From NCBI GenBank assembly GCA_049999765.1, contig JBNGIQ010005856.1, positions 1-57,885 on the forward strand: a stretch of DNA of 57,885 bases, written 5' to 3'. The stretch comes from Phaeoceros laevis. Lineage: Eukaryota > Anthocerotophyta > Anthocerotopsida > Notothyladales. The position numbers and the translations under genes are program-made. The notes beneath the pieces were generated by a model that saw nothing but the letters and a program-made list of their open reading frames with translations, was not told where the DNA came from and did not search any database. Below, in pieces: positions 13,300-23,519 of this stretch (the stretch's first letter is position 1; every line of letters begins with the position of its first letter).

Positions 13300-15712
13300 C
13301 AAGCAGGCAGGCAGGCAGGCAGGGACTAGCGGGGACTAGCGGGGACTAGCGGTCGCTAGCCACTAGCCGAGCCTGCCTAGCTAGCCGGTACGGCCCGGGG
13401 CCCGGCTGCGTTCAACTTGGCTGCCTGCCTGGCTCGTGCTTCCAGGATGCTTTGGGAGCAGAGCCGTAGTAAGTACATAGTAACCCCCCTCCCTTCCTTC
13501 CTCCCCGCGATATTTGTTAGACTAGTCTAATCCGGGAGAGGGGCTGGACAGAACAGTACGCTGTTCAATTATAGGCGGGAAGGGCAGCCAAATTCCAAAT
13601 TGGATGGATCAGATTTCCAAGCACTGCACTGCACTGCATTACTTACTGCATTTGCACAGCAGCAGCCCGATTTGGGCTGTGCAGCCGTGGCAGAGCGCTT
13701 GGACAGACTCACAGCTGCTTCCCGTGAAGGCCATGAATGACGCCAAACGCGGGCGGGCGGGCAGGCAACCCTTCCCCACCTACCCACCACCCAGTTATTA
13801 CCAGCCGGCTTCAGTCTTCAGTATCTGTCTCATCAGACTAGTGCATTTTTCACAGCATCCAGGGCAGGACAGGACATGCAATTGAACCAAGGGGCGGGCG
13901 TCTGGTCTGTTAGACTTAGATTACAAATGGGAATTGTGATAGCAAATGCGCGCGGGCATCCGAAGGACGCGAGGGCAGTGGCAGCGCTATAGGGCTAGTG
14001 GGCTGCCTCGGCCGACGACAGTAACTAAATTTAAGCTCATGGCAAGGCACGCCGGCTGCCTGCCTGCCAGGCCACACTCCTCGGAGCAACCACCCCCACC
14101 TCACCCGCCCTGCCCTGCCTTCTTTCTTCGCGTGCTGTGCTGTGCTGTGCTGCGTGCCTTCTCCCTGACTCACCCTCTCCTCCTGTAATCACTCGAAACT
14201 TGGCTTCCACCGTTAGTAGCAGGCAGGGCAGGGCAGAGCAGGCAGCCTCCGGCTCCGGAGCCTCGATTTCCGCCATTTGATTCCCACGCTCCTCCAATCA
14301 CCGCTCTCCCTTCCTGTCGCTGTCATTACGACATGCCACGTAACTCACCAATTTCAGGCCAATCCCCTTCCACTCTATCCTATTCTACTGCTATTACTGC
14401 TCCATGAAATACCTCGCTCCTGCCTCTCATTCCTTTCTCCTCCAGGAGTCCTTTTCATAAGAGTCTCTTTACCTCTTTCTCGCAGTCCAAATGGATGGAC
14501 ATGTCTAGCACATTCCGAGGAATCCCCCCCCCCCCCCCCAACACCTTTCCATCCGTTTAACAAACAACCACCGTCGCCCGTCCCGATGAAGCAGCAGCCA
14601 GAACAAGTGGGCTGCTTGCTTGTTGTTGCCACCTGCTACAGTAGGCTCACTACGAGTTCCTGCCGTTTCCATGTTTTTGCACATCCCACTTGCCCTTACT
14701 TCATCATACTCTATTTCGAGCAGGCCAGCTGAGCCGCTGATCCTCCCAGCCGCCTGCCGTTCCCGTTCCCCAGTTGGGCCCTACCACACGTGCCGGGGCC
14801 TATGGTCAACCCCCTAACATTAGCACTCCAACATCCAACTCCTACTGTAGACCACTATTGTTACACTTACTACACACTCTAATACACCACACAGCGCAGC
14901 GCAGCGCAGCGTCAGCCTAGTTGTTTCGTGCTTGGATGGGGCGACCTGCCTTGCGCTGCCTTGAGCATGGGCTACATATTCTAGCTTTGTCCGCCTCCGC
15001 CGGTCGCATACGACAGTAAGTGCTCTAATTTTGCAGTGTGTCGCTTGCTTTGGACCCCGACAGCCCCCAGGAGGAGGCACACAACCACGTGCCTCGGGGG
15101 GGGGGGGGGGGGCTTGCGCAGATAGTCTAACATATCTTCTTATCGCATGGCGTACCTTCCGTCCCCAGTGCATGCAACTGGTGATGTAATTCACACATCT
15201 TCCGTCCCCCCCGCCCCTCAATTCCTCTCCGTCTCTCATCAACGTTGCCTTCTCCCTCGGACATTCGTCCTGTTTTCCAACTTCCAACGCAAACCAACGC
15301 CAGCCACCAGCCAGCCTGTTCTTGTTCCCACCCTAGTCTTACTATTATTACGGCCTTCCGTGACCACCAATATTTTCTCCCCCGGACTATGACTCCACAC
15401 TCAATATTCGTCCTCCTGACCAGCTCAGGCTGCCCAGTCACCAGTGCGAGACGTATTACTGTACAAACCACCTACTCCACCACCATGCAACGCAACTAGA
15501 CTAGTCTTGGTTACGACCGTCCCGTCCCCGTCTGCGTCTGCGACTCTTCCTGCGCCCGGACCGGCCCGCCCGGCCCGCCCGGCCTGGCCCCGTCCACCTA
15601 CGCTCCTTGTGTACTAGCACCGCATTTAGTACAAATGCCAAAGCACACGCGAGTGGGGCCGGCCTGTTCCCCACGCCCCGACACACCGGGTCCCCGCCGT
15701 CCCGGCTCCCCC
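13300..15712. other. gene-free low-complexity region
   Basis: No coding family is recognisable. The stretch holds GCAGGCAGGCAGGCAGG, three tandem GGGACTAGCG units at about 13321-13352, a C16 run at 14524-14539, CAGCGCAGCGCAGCG near 14895 and a G17 run at 15096-15112. On the plus strand 14280-15710 is strongly pyrimidine-rich and short of G. Confidence 0.6.
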
Positions 15713-15812
15713 NNNNNNNNNNNNNNNNNNNNNNNNNNNNNNNNNNNNNNNNNNNNNNNNNNNNNNNNNNNNNNNNNNNNNNNNNNNNNNNNNNNNNNNN
15801 NNNNNNNNNNNN
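15713..15812. other. assembly gap (100 N)
   Basis: Exactly 100 Ns, the conventional placeholder for a gap of unknown size, in a C-rich stretch. Open frames crossing it are meaningless. Confidence 0.97.
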
Positions 15813-16564
15813 CCTGCCCTTGTCCCGCCCACCAACACTCCTCCCTCCTCCCAAACCCACGTCACAGGGTGGCCCCAACAAGCCCACCCCCTGCCTTGTT
15901 CCCGCCATAGAAACTTCCTTCCACCATACAACACAAATAATCCTAATCATCCTAATCATCCCATCCATCCTAATCATCCCATATAACTTACAGCATATGG
16001 ACATAAGGCGTTTCTAGACCAGTAGTACTACAAGCTATAGCTGGCTGGCTTGAGGGCTCTAAGCAGGACGTAACTAATTGATATGCTAGTCCACTTATCA
16101 GGTTTATAACGGTTGGCATGCACATCATTAGCTTTGCTTGCACCCGACATTACCTTATTATTCCTTCAGTACAGCACTTATATCTTACACCATGACCTGC
16201 ACATCATTAGTTTTACTTGCACGCGAGCGTCACGTTATTACTTCCTTCCGTACAACACTTATATCTTACACCATGACCTGCACATCACTAGTTTTGCTTG
16301 CACCCGAGGGCACAGTGTTTTGCACCTTACATCGTTACATTTTACATATATAATTATACGTGTAATTATATGAACCCTCAAAAATGCCCCATGTAAGGGG
16401 GGTTTAGGGTTACATGCATGAGACACTAAATATTGCATATTACACATGTAAAATATGAAATTTGACACATACAAATGTCACAAACTGTAAAAAGGTGTAA
16501 ACTGGTGTAATATCGTGTAAAATGGACCCCACAACTATGTAAGTAGGCAGACCAAGTCTCCTTC

Positions 16565-16885
16565 TCACCCATCAATCTGATACTCTTCACCTACAATCTC
16601 AAAATCTACATCCTCTAATGTTCCATTTCTAACATCGTCTGCTGCAACTCCTGCAACTATCTTAAAAGGCTCTAAGCCATCCATATAGGCTAGCCATTCT
16701 TCCCAATCTGTTGCATCGAGTTGGGAGTTGCTCCTCTTTAGCACCCTGCTGTTGAAGTAGATGTATACAAGCCTTCCCACTCTATCCACTAATGTTCTTG
16801 CCCTATTGTCACGCCACATGTGCAGCACTAATGGGTTTTTTTGCTTGCTTCTTAGCTGAGTGTGCAGCACTAATGGGCAGCCCAA
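16565..16885 (-). pseudogene. hAT transposase C-terminal fragment, copy 1
   Basis: The minus strand encodes a short frame with VDRVGRLVYIYFNSRVLKR followed by an acidic tail, which resembles the C-terminal dimerisation part of plant hAT transposases (the segment that reads like LVYVYSNLRL in autonomous elements). Nothing of the RNase H core or zinc finger is present upstream, so it is a fragment. It largely lies within the first unit of the 300-bp direct repeat below. Confidence 0.5.
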
Positions 16886-17269
16886 GTAGTGGTCTTTTCA
16901 AGTTTATTCTGGTATCCATGTGTGCGGCCTTTGCTACCTGCAAACAGGTTCTAGTTGTTTTTAAGTAAGCAACTCCTGCAACTATCTTAAGAGGCTCTAA
17001 AATATCCATATATGCTAGCCATTTTTCCCAATCTGTTGCATCGAGTTGGGAGTTGCTCCTCTTTAGCACCCTGCTTGTTGCAGTAGATGCATACAAGCAT
17101 TCCCACTCTATCCACTAATGTTCTTGCCCTATTGTCACGCCTGATGTGCAGCACCGATGGGTTTTTTTGCTTAGTACACATCACTAATGAGCAGCCCAAG
17201 TAGTGGTCTTTTCAAGTTTGTTCTGGTATCCATGTGTGTGGCCTTTACTACCTGCAAACAGGTTCTAGT
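16643..17269. repeat. two-copy direct repeat of about 300 bp carrying hAT-like sequence
   Basis: 16643-16954 and 16969-17269 are two copies of one sequence, differing by scattered substitutions and small indels. They start alike (GCAACTCCTGCAACTATCTT) and end alike (CAAACAGGTTCTAGT). Both carry the same hAT-like minus-strand frame, so the transposase 3' part has been duplicated in tandem. Confidence 0.8.
16987..17199 (-). pseudogene. hAT transposase C-terminal fragment, copy 2
   Basis: This second copy of the hAT-like frame has VDRVGMLVCIYCNKQGAKEE, so compared with copy 1 the frame shifts after the dimerisation motif. It is a dead duplicate. Confidence 0.45.
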
Positions 17270-17748
17270 AAGCACCATGAAGTAAGTTGTCAAAGTAAGC
17301 ACCAATGAAAGCTTCATGTTATTTCGTGCATGAAATCCTACAGAAACCCTTCAATGAAATCAGAGGTTAGATGTTTCTTTGAGCAAATGGGACATAAGTG
17401 AAACCTGAATGACCGGCTCGCTACAAGGATTCCAACGGTCTGTAGCCCAACACCCGCTGTCGCCTCACGCCGCTGTCAAGATCAATCAATCTACAATTTT
17501 GCATGCAAAGCTGGTGAATCAAAACTACAGGCCGAGTAGATGCTTAGATGAAACAAAAATGGTACTTACAAGAGCCACCTCAACGACGCGATTCCAACTG
17601 TGTATAGCACAGTACCTGAAAGAACCGCACGCCTGCACAATCTGGTCACGAATCTGCAGCCAGGTCTTATTCTTCAAACTTCTTCAAGTTTGATTCTCAT
17701 GGATGCCGTCGCGGGACTTCAATATTGGCACTACGTTTAATAAACTCA

Positions 17749-17814
17749 CCCAAACTCGAATCAGTACTAGGATGGGGGGCCTGTCCCCCATCCCATTACT
17801 GATTCGAGTTTGGG
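17749..17814. repeat. 66-bp near-perfect hairpin
   Basis: Arms 17749-17778 and 17785-17814 are inverted copies of 30 bp with three mismatches, around a 6-base loop GCCTGT. The left arm begins CCCAAACTCGAATCAGTA. A transcript would fold into a stable stem. It could be a miniature foldback element or a small-RNA source. Confidence 0.8.
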
Positions 17815-17859
17815 AAGGCGAAAACTTAAGTTTACATTTTACATTTGTAAATAGATGTA

Positions 17860-17960
17860 ATTATATTTTGTTACATGTAATGGCAAACCTTGACATTTTA
17901 CATTGTAAAATAAATAGATGTAAAATTTACATTTTGTTACATGTAATGACAAACCTTGTT
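17860..17960. repeat. short direct repeat, TTTTGTTACATGTAATGNCA
   Basis: An AT-rich segment ending in TTTTGTTACATGTAATG(G/A)CAAACCTTG occurs twice about 66 bp apart, within a stretch rich in TGTAA and TTACA. Confidence 0.6.
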
Positions 17961-18216
17961 ACTGTAAGAATGTAAGGTAAAATAGCATTACCTTTACATG
18001 ACCTTTACATCTTACATGTGTAATTCCTTACACCAGAGCCCGTTGATATGTAACATGCACAAGCCTAACAACACTTACCTCACATCCTACACCACGACCA
18101 CCTTTGCCTGCACTTGCAGATCATTAGTTTTGCTTGCACCCAGGCGTTACTACTTCTTTCAATGCAACACTTACCGTACATCTTACACCACAACCTACAC
18201 CTCATCCACCCACATG

Positions 18217-19090
18217 AGGGTTGGCCCTCTACTCAAGAAGTATAAAGGTATTGTAACTTTGTGATTTCCACCACAACCCACACATCATCCACCCACATGA
18301 GGGTTGGCCTTCTACTCAAGAAGTATAAAGGTATTATAACTTTATAATTTTTGGTGGTGTGGGCACCTTCTTACTGCAATGCATTTCACAACCTAGACTC
18401 ATCTCCAAACAATGCAACACCTCCCAAATTTTCGAAGCCCTTGGCCGAGTCAGAGGATTGATATCCAGCATGTCTGAGGATTGATATCCAGCATGTCTGA
18501 TAACAATTTCTTCATCCCAACTGCCCAAGGCATGTCAGATCTAACATGGGAAAGAGCCTTCTCCACATCCAAACTATGATAGCCTGTCTTCCCGTGACAC
18601 TTCTTCAATCTTCTCCTCTGGATTCCCTTCACCAAAAACAAGAGCTCCAAGAAGATAGTTCCAAGTGCAAAAACATCAGCAGCCCTGCCTACCCTTCTTC
18701 CCCCAACAGCCTCAGGCGGCCACCAAAATCTAGTGCCAACATCCACCAATGACTTGGAAGAGTCCACAAACTTTTTGCTTAGGCCGTAATCCATTAACAC
18801 GGGATGCGATGATGGAGTACAGGTCTTTAAAAAGCGCGAGCTGGCCTTCTAGTCAATCTTGAGTATAAAGGTATTGTAACTTTATGATTTCCATTTAAAA
18901 AGTGCGAGCCTAAACCTACACATCATTAGTTTTGCTTGCACTCGGTAGTAGTAGTAATATGGGGTGGTCACGTCATTAGTTTTGCTTGCACTCGGGCATC
19001 AAAACACCACTTCCCGTACACATCATCCATCGACATTAGGTGGCCTTCTACTCAAGAAGTAAAAAAGGTATTGTAACTTTATGATTTCTG
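18217..19090. repeat. four copies of a ~53-bp repeat around a kinase fragment
   Basis: A sequence running from TTGGCCTTCTACTCAAGAAG to AAAGGTATTGTAACTTTATG occurs at about 18217-18270, 18299-18351, 18837-18892 and 19036-19089. Copies 3 and 4 also share TTTAAAAAGCGC next to them. Copies 2 and 3 directly bound the kinase fragment at 18352-18836. Confidence 0.75.
18334..18830 (-). pseudogene. protein kinase C-lobe fragment with a 23-bp duplication
   Basis: The minus strand starts at the activation segment: DYG in place of DFG, then FWWPPEAVGG (APE-like) and AADVFALGTIFLELL (subdomain IX). It ends with DMLDINPLTRPRASKIWEVL (subdomain XI). The N-lobe and catalytic loop are absent. A 23-bp tandem duplication (18453-18475 and 18476-18498) splits the last subdomain into two frames. 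It is a dead gene fragment. Confidence 0.75.
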
Positions 19091-19785
19091 TTTAAAAAGC
19101 GCACACCTATTTCGCTAAAAACCTATACATCATTGGTTTTGCTTGCGCCCGGTCGATACTACTTCCTTCAGTACAGCACTTACCTTACACCTTCTTACAC
19201 CACAACCACCTTTGTGCGCACTTACCTTACACCTTCTTACACCACAATCACCTTTGTGCGCACCTGTACATCATTAGTTTTGCTTGCACCCGAGCGTTAC
19301 TACTTCCTCCAGCACAACACTTACTGTATATCTGACACCACAACCTACATCATTAGTTTTGCTTGCACCGAGCGTTAGTACTTTCTCCTTACATCATTAG
19401 TTTTGCTTGCACCGCATTACTACTTCCTCCAATTCAATACTTATCTTACATCTTACACCATTACCACCTTTGCATGCACTTGTACATCATTGGCTTTGCT
19501 TGCACCCGAGCGTTATTATTACTACTTTCTCTTGCCTTATATCTTTACGATCATTGCCTTTTTGAATCAGCACACCCAGGCGTTGGATGCTTTGTGGGAC
19601 ATTGGGGCACACAAGCGAATGGCGCTTCACAACAAGAGTAAATTTTCTGCTCTAGCATAACACTACTTGGAGGCGACCACAAGAATAAAGCCGTTTCCCA
19701 GTGGCACCACTCCCTTACTTCTTCTAATTCTCTGATCTTGGTGAGTGATGAAGAAACACACGACACATAAACAAATGACACAGAA

Positions 19786-19969
19786 ACAAACGACACAGAA
19801 ACAGACGACAAAGAAATAAACGATAAGTCTTTGCAGAACAATGCTCCCCCTATGGGGTGATCCTCTTGCCAGGAGTAACAAACGACACAGAAACAGACGA
19901 CAAAGAAATAAACGATAAGTCTTTGCAGAACAATGCTCCCCTATGGGGTGATCCTCTTGCCAGGAGTAG
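19786..19969. repeat. 92-bp tandem duplication
   Basis: 19786-19877 and 19878-19969 are almost identical, starting ACAAACGACACAGAAACAGA and ending TTGCCAGGAGTA; the second has one C fewer in a C run. Such high identity suggests a recent event. Confidence 0.9.
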
Positions 19970-20965
19970 GCTCCCTCACACGGCCCCTAGAATCTAGCAT
20001 AGGGCTGCCCTTGCAGCCCAAGGCAATTTTTATGGGGAAGAAATTCCTCTTGATGGTTGAGACAAACGTTATATTCGTCGGAAAAAGGTAATATATAAAA
20101 GCGCGCCAATCCTTGGGCAAGGTTATCTCTTTTGCTCACTCAATCCTAAAAACGGTGGGATGGTGGCCTACAATTTCCGCACAAAGTAGTGGGAGGAAGG
20201 GCTTGCCTCCCCATTGCCCTTCTTTCAAACAAAGTACATATGGCTGGTTGACCTCCAATTTGGACTGCTACTTGTCGGTAGCCATAATGGGGCACCATAA
20301 AACATGTAGAACATATGTAAAGCAGATGAATGAATGAATTCCTCTATACTGCTAGCATCGAGACAGTGTGTCAAGTTGTGACATAGAACTCTCTAGCCAC
20401 TTAGTGTTTGCCTCATAAAACCATATGTGCCTAACTAGCCTCACTATAAACAAGCTAAACTAGTATGCCTAGTTTGTGCCTAACTAGCCTAAAGGCTAAT
20501 CATAAACTAACTAGCTTGCCTAGTTTGTGTCTAACTGGCCCAAACCCCTAAAAGCTAAACAAATGTAAAGTTATCCAATACTAATTAAACATGCTCAAAT
20601 TTTTTCTTGGCTGCTGCCCTCCCTCCTCATTTTCACTCTCCTCATCCTCCCTCTTCATATCGTTATTTCTGTTCTCAAGGGCTATCTCTAGGGCTCACTC
20701 TATTTACATCTTCATGGCTAAGGGTTTAAGTGGCTAGAGGGCCTGGCTCATTTGCCGGAGTGTCTGGAGGGGCAATATAGTTCAATTCATTCATTCATGG
20801 CTTTAAGACGTAGTCACTCCTCTTACGTCTTCATTTTATATGCATCACTACCTTATTATGTGTTAGTTTAATATACTATATTTAAAATTTTTATTTCAAC
20901 ATATTTTACCTTCAAATTGCTCGTTCACCCTTTTAGGGTGTTGCTATCCCTTTTTTAATTTGTTA
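19970..20965. other. intergenic, no gene seen
   Basis: An AT-rich stretch with short repeats built from GCCTAACTAGCC and GCCTAGTTTGTG (about 20425-20530). I recognise no coding region or RNA gene. Confidence 0.5.
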
Positions 20966-20973
20966 CTATTTTT

Positions 20974-21490
20974 CTTAGTTGCGGCCTACGGCGAAATGTG
21001 CGTACGTTTCACCACGTTTCGGTACGTTTCCGTGCGTTTCATCTTTTTCAGCCGTCCGTTTCGGAAAGGGGGGTATACCTCTATTTATAGTTTTATATTA
21101 CGGTATACGAGTAGTCAAGACTTCAATAGAAAAAAGTGCGAGGAGGAAGGCGCGGGACGAGGGCGTGGAGGAGGGCGAGGAGGAGGGCGAGGAGGAGGGC
21201 GCGGAGGGCGAGGAGGAGGCGTTGAGGAGGCGGCGTTGAGGAGGAGGCGCGGGCTGGAGGAGGAGGCGCGGGCTGGAGGAGGCGGCGTTGAGGAGGAGGG
21301 CATAGGCTGGAGGAGGGCGCTCTGTTGGAGGAGCGCCCTCCTCCTGGAAGGAAGTAATGAAACTATTTTTTTTACTTCAACAACTTTTAATTAATTTCAT
21401 CCCGTCCCGTGCGTTTCGGACGCATTGCGAACGCACCATGCGTTCGAAACGCGTTTTGGGTTAGCCCGAAGCGCGTTTCGCCCAACTAAG
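20974..21490. mobile_element. non-autonomous hAT-type element with 8-bp target duplication
   Basis: The ends are CTTAGTTG and CAACTAAG, a perfect 8-bp inverted repeat, flanked on both sides by the identical direct repeat CTATTTTT (20966-20973 and 21491-21498). Eight-bp target duplications are characteristic of hAT elements. The terminal similarity goes on with GGCGAAA on both sides after a 10-base offset, and both ends are rich in CGTTTCG and CGTTTC. The interior holds a GAGGAGGGC minisatellite. No transposase is encoded in its 517 bp. Confidence 0.7.
21140..21345. repeat. GAGGAGGGC minisatellite
   Basis: A strongly strand-biased purine-rich run of GAGGAGGGCG-type units, including two near-identical GCGCGGGCTGGAGGAG units around 21248-21285. 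It lies inside the hAT-type element. A frame through it gives an Arg-Gly-rich peptide, which I treat as an artefact. Confidence 0.8.
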
Positions 21491-21600
21491 CTATTTTTGT
21501 CTTCTACTTGTAATATTTTTACTTCTACTTTCTATATGTTCTATACTTGTATTTTTTGGAGATTCTGTCCTTTTTTAGACTTATTACCATTTTCAATGTG

Positions 21601-21760
21601 ACAATCTGATAATTATCGAACATTATATAAAAAAAGTATGGTACCCTCTAAGATACAATCTGATAATTATAACACATTATCTAAAAAAGTATTGTCCTTC
21701 TAAGATACAATCCGATAATTATTGCACATTATATAAAAAATAAGTTTCTCAACTTATAAA
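21601..21760. repeat. three tandem ~53-bp AT-rich units
   Basis: Copies begin at 21601, 21655 and 21707, each starting ACAATC(T/C)GATAATTAT and running through CATTAT and an A-rich part to CTAAGAT. The divergence between them suggests an older array. Confidence 0.75.
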
Positions 21761-23080
21761 AAATATATGTGGTTCCATGCAAAGAAAAAATGTTTCATCC
21801 TGATGAATACTTCCCCACCAAGCCGGTTCCTCCATGAAGGATTAGCAAGGGAGTGGTTGTGCAACCCTTGCCACTATGCTACCTAAATCCTATTTGAGTT
21901 TTGTCCAGTTTATCCTACGCTACAGCAATGCATCTAAGCAACAATTCAAAAGAGCAGGAGAGCATCAAGAAAAGCATAAGTAACGTTGAGGAAGGTGCAA
22001 ACGGGTCACCCAAGAACAGAGAATCTGCCGTGCTAGTGACTCCAGAGACACCCAACTCCAGGGCAACCGGCTATTGAACGACCACTCAGAACCCGCTACT
22101 GGAAGCCGGGACACACAGAATGAGTGCTTGGATTCCCAAGGGACCCTCTGTCATGACGTCATAAGGCTCAAACAGGCCTCCGATTTGCTACCCGAGCTGC
22201 TACAGAAATGCAAGGGACGTGACAAGAATAGGAAATTGGCTCACTGCCTTCCAATGATGCCGCGTACAGAATGCTAGGTAGCTGCCTGATAAATAGCCAA
22301 ACCCCCTTCTTCTCTCGATGGTTCTGCACTAAACCCGGGAGCCGGGCTTCAAGCAGCTGTCCAGCTGCTATTGTAACAGCTGGAAAACCCGGGTTCCTGC
22401 ACAAAGATCAGCTCACTCCCAATTTTAGCAACCAAGCTCTTAAAAATGCACAATCGTTTTCATACATATCAATCCCACCCAGAAGCCATTTCTTGTGTTC
22501 CTATATTTAGGATGTTACACTCCTACACTTGGGATGTCGCGCATGTTCTTGATGGAGAATACCATAAGGAAGGTAGAAAAGAACAGGTTTTAGAGAAAGT
22601 GAAATGCCAACTATAGGGTTCATGACATAGACTTTGTTTTGTGAAATAGCAAAAATGCGTAACTCTATATGCGTGTGACATATTGTCACACACCCAGTCT
22701 ACTCAGCACGTTCATAGCCTAGACTACCCGCTTAAGTGGCCCGCCGGTCGTTTCGATGAATTCAATTGAAATTAATGTACAACATTGTCATGATGCAAGC
22801 ATTTCCATAAATTATGAGTTTCTAATTTAAATGATCATCTTAATAAAATACTATAATAATAAAATTGTAGTGGGGAGCTTTGTTAGGGGAGCTTATATTG
22901 TGCAACGGATATTATAACAATGTATAGTGCTTCTACACATGCCACTATCAACATGCCCTCTTTAAATTTGCATTATCCTAGAACCCTGGTCATGTGGTCC
23001 TTTACAACTTCCATAAGTTCGTATAGAAAGCCAATTTGGTAGGCTGCAATTAGGCAACTTCCATAAGGTTGTGGAGAGAG
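21761..23080. other. intergenic, no gene seen
   Basis: No coding family is recognisable. The short frames at 22074-22510 contain a stem-like CCCGGGAGCCGGGCTT...AGCTGTCCAGCTGC...AACCCGGGTT segment near 22335-22393 but no known domain. Confidence 0.45.
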
Positions 23081-23210
23081 TCAATTGGGTGGCCTTTTGT
23101 TCTATACAGTTAGGCCTCAATATGTTGTTATAGAACAGTGGAGAAAGTCAATTGGGTGGCCTTTTGTTCTATACAGTTAGGCCTCAATATGTTGTTATAG
23201 AACAGTGCCA
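23081..23210. repeat. 67-bp tandem duplication
   Basis: A unit starting TCAATTGGGTGGCCTTTTGT occurs at 23081 and again at 23148, identical over about 60 bp. Part of a weaker third copy may lie just upstream (CATAAGGTTGTGGAGAG). Confidence 0.85.
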
Positions 23211-23412
23211 AAACCACACGTAACCATGATTAACACCTATGCATTGGGGTTCTAGGAAGTGAAGATGGTGATTAACAACTTTGCAATGGGGATCTAGGAA
23301 TGGAAGCCGTTCTAGGATATAGTGATAATCGTCACATTTGCGACACAAAACTTCAAAACCCTGTAAAAACGCAAAGAAACCTTTAGTAAGGTTTTCGTGT
23401 ACCCACCCGAAG

Positions 23413-23416
23413 AAAA
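23413..23416 (-). terminator. pol III T-run terminator of tRNA-Leu
   Basis: On the minus strand TTTT lies 25 bp beyond the 3' end of the tRNA, within ATCTTTTCTTC. This is the first T4 after the gene and a plausible pol III terminator. Confidence 0.5.
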
Positions 23417-23440
23417 GATGACTTATCATGTCGTGTGGAT

Positions 23441-23444
23441 GACG

Positions 23445-23476
<32 letters not shown>

Positions 23477-23519
23477 TGGAGCCTAAATCCAGCGCCTTAG
23501 ACCACTCGGCCAAACCGTC
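23441..23519 (-). tRNA. tRNA-Leu (anticodon UAG)
   Basis: The 79-nt minus-strand sequence folds as a class II tRNA. The acceptor arms GACGGTT and ...GCCGTC pair. The A box is TGGCCGAGTGG and the B box GGTTCAAATCC. The anticodon stem CTGGA/TCCAG encloses the loop TTTAGGC, giving anticodon TAG, and a long variable arm follows. There is no intron, and CCA is not encoded, as expected for a nuclear gene. It decodes CUA and CUG leucine codons. Confidence 0.97.

Larger units (their letters stand above)
16100..19520. repeat. array of a short dispersed repeat (core TTTGCTTGCACCCGAGCG)
   Basis: At least eleven copies of a core close to ATTAGTTTTGCTTGCACCCG occur near 16126, 16206, 16286, 18125, 18921, 18976, 19131, 19272, 19352, 19396 and 19485. 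Many continue into TTACTACTTCCTTCAGTACA and then CTTACACCACAACC. Spacing is about 80 bp where copies are adjacent. Copies are diverged and some are truncated, as in an ageing minisatellite or nested short elements. Short open frames over them are artefacts of repetition. Confidence 0.75.

Noticed and set aside
15501-16017. Open frames running through the 100-N gap
   Set aside because: They exist only because N codons contain no stop.
16000-19700. CRISPR-like interpretation of the repeat array
   Set aside because: The context is eukaryotic, repeats are diverged, spacing is irregular and intervening sequences are themselves related.
20960-21394. Arg-Gly-rich 144-codon frame
   Set aside because: It is produced by the GAGGAGGGC minisatellite inside the hAT-type element, and alternative frames are also open. 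No domain surrounds it.
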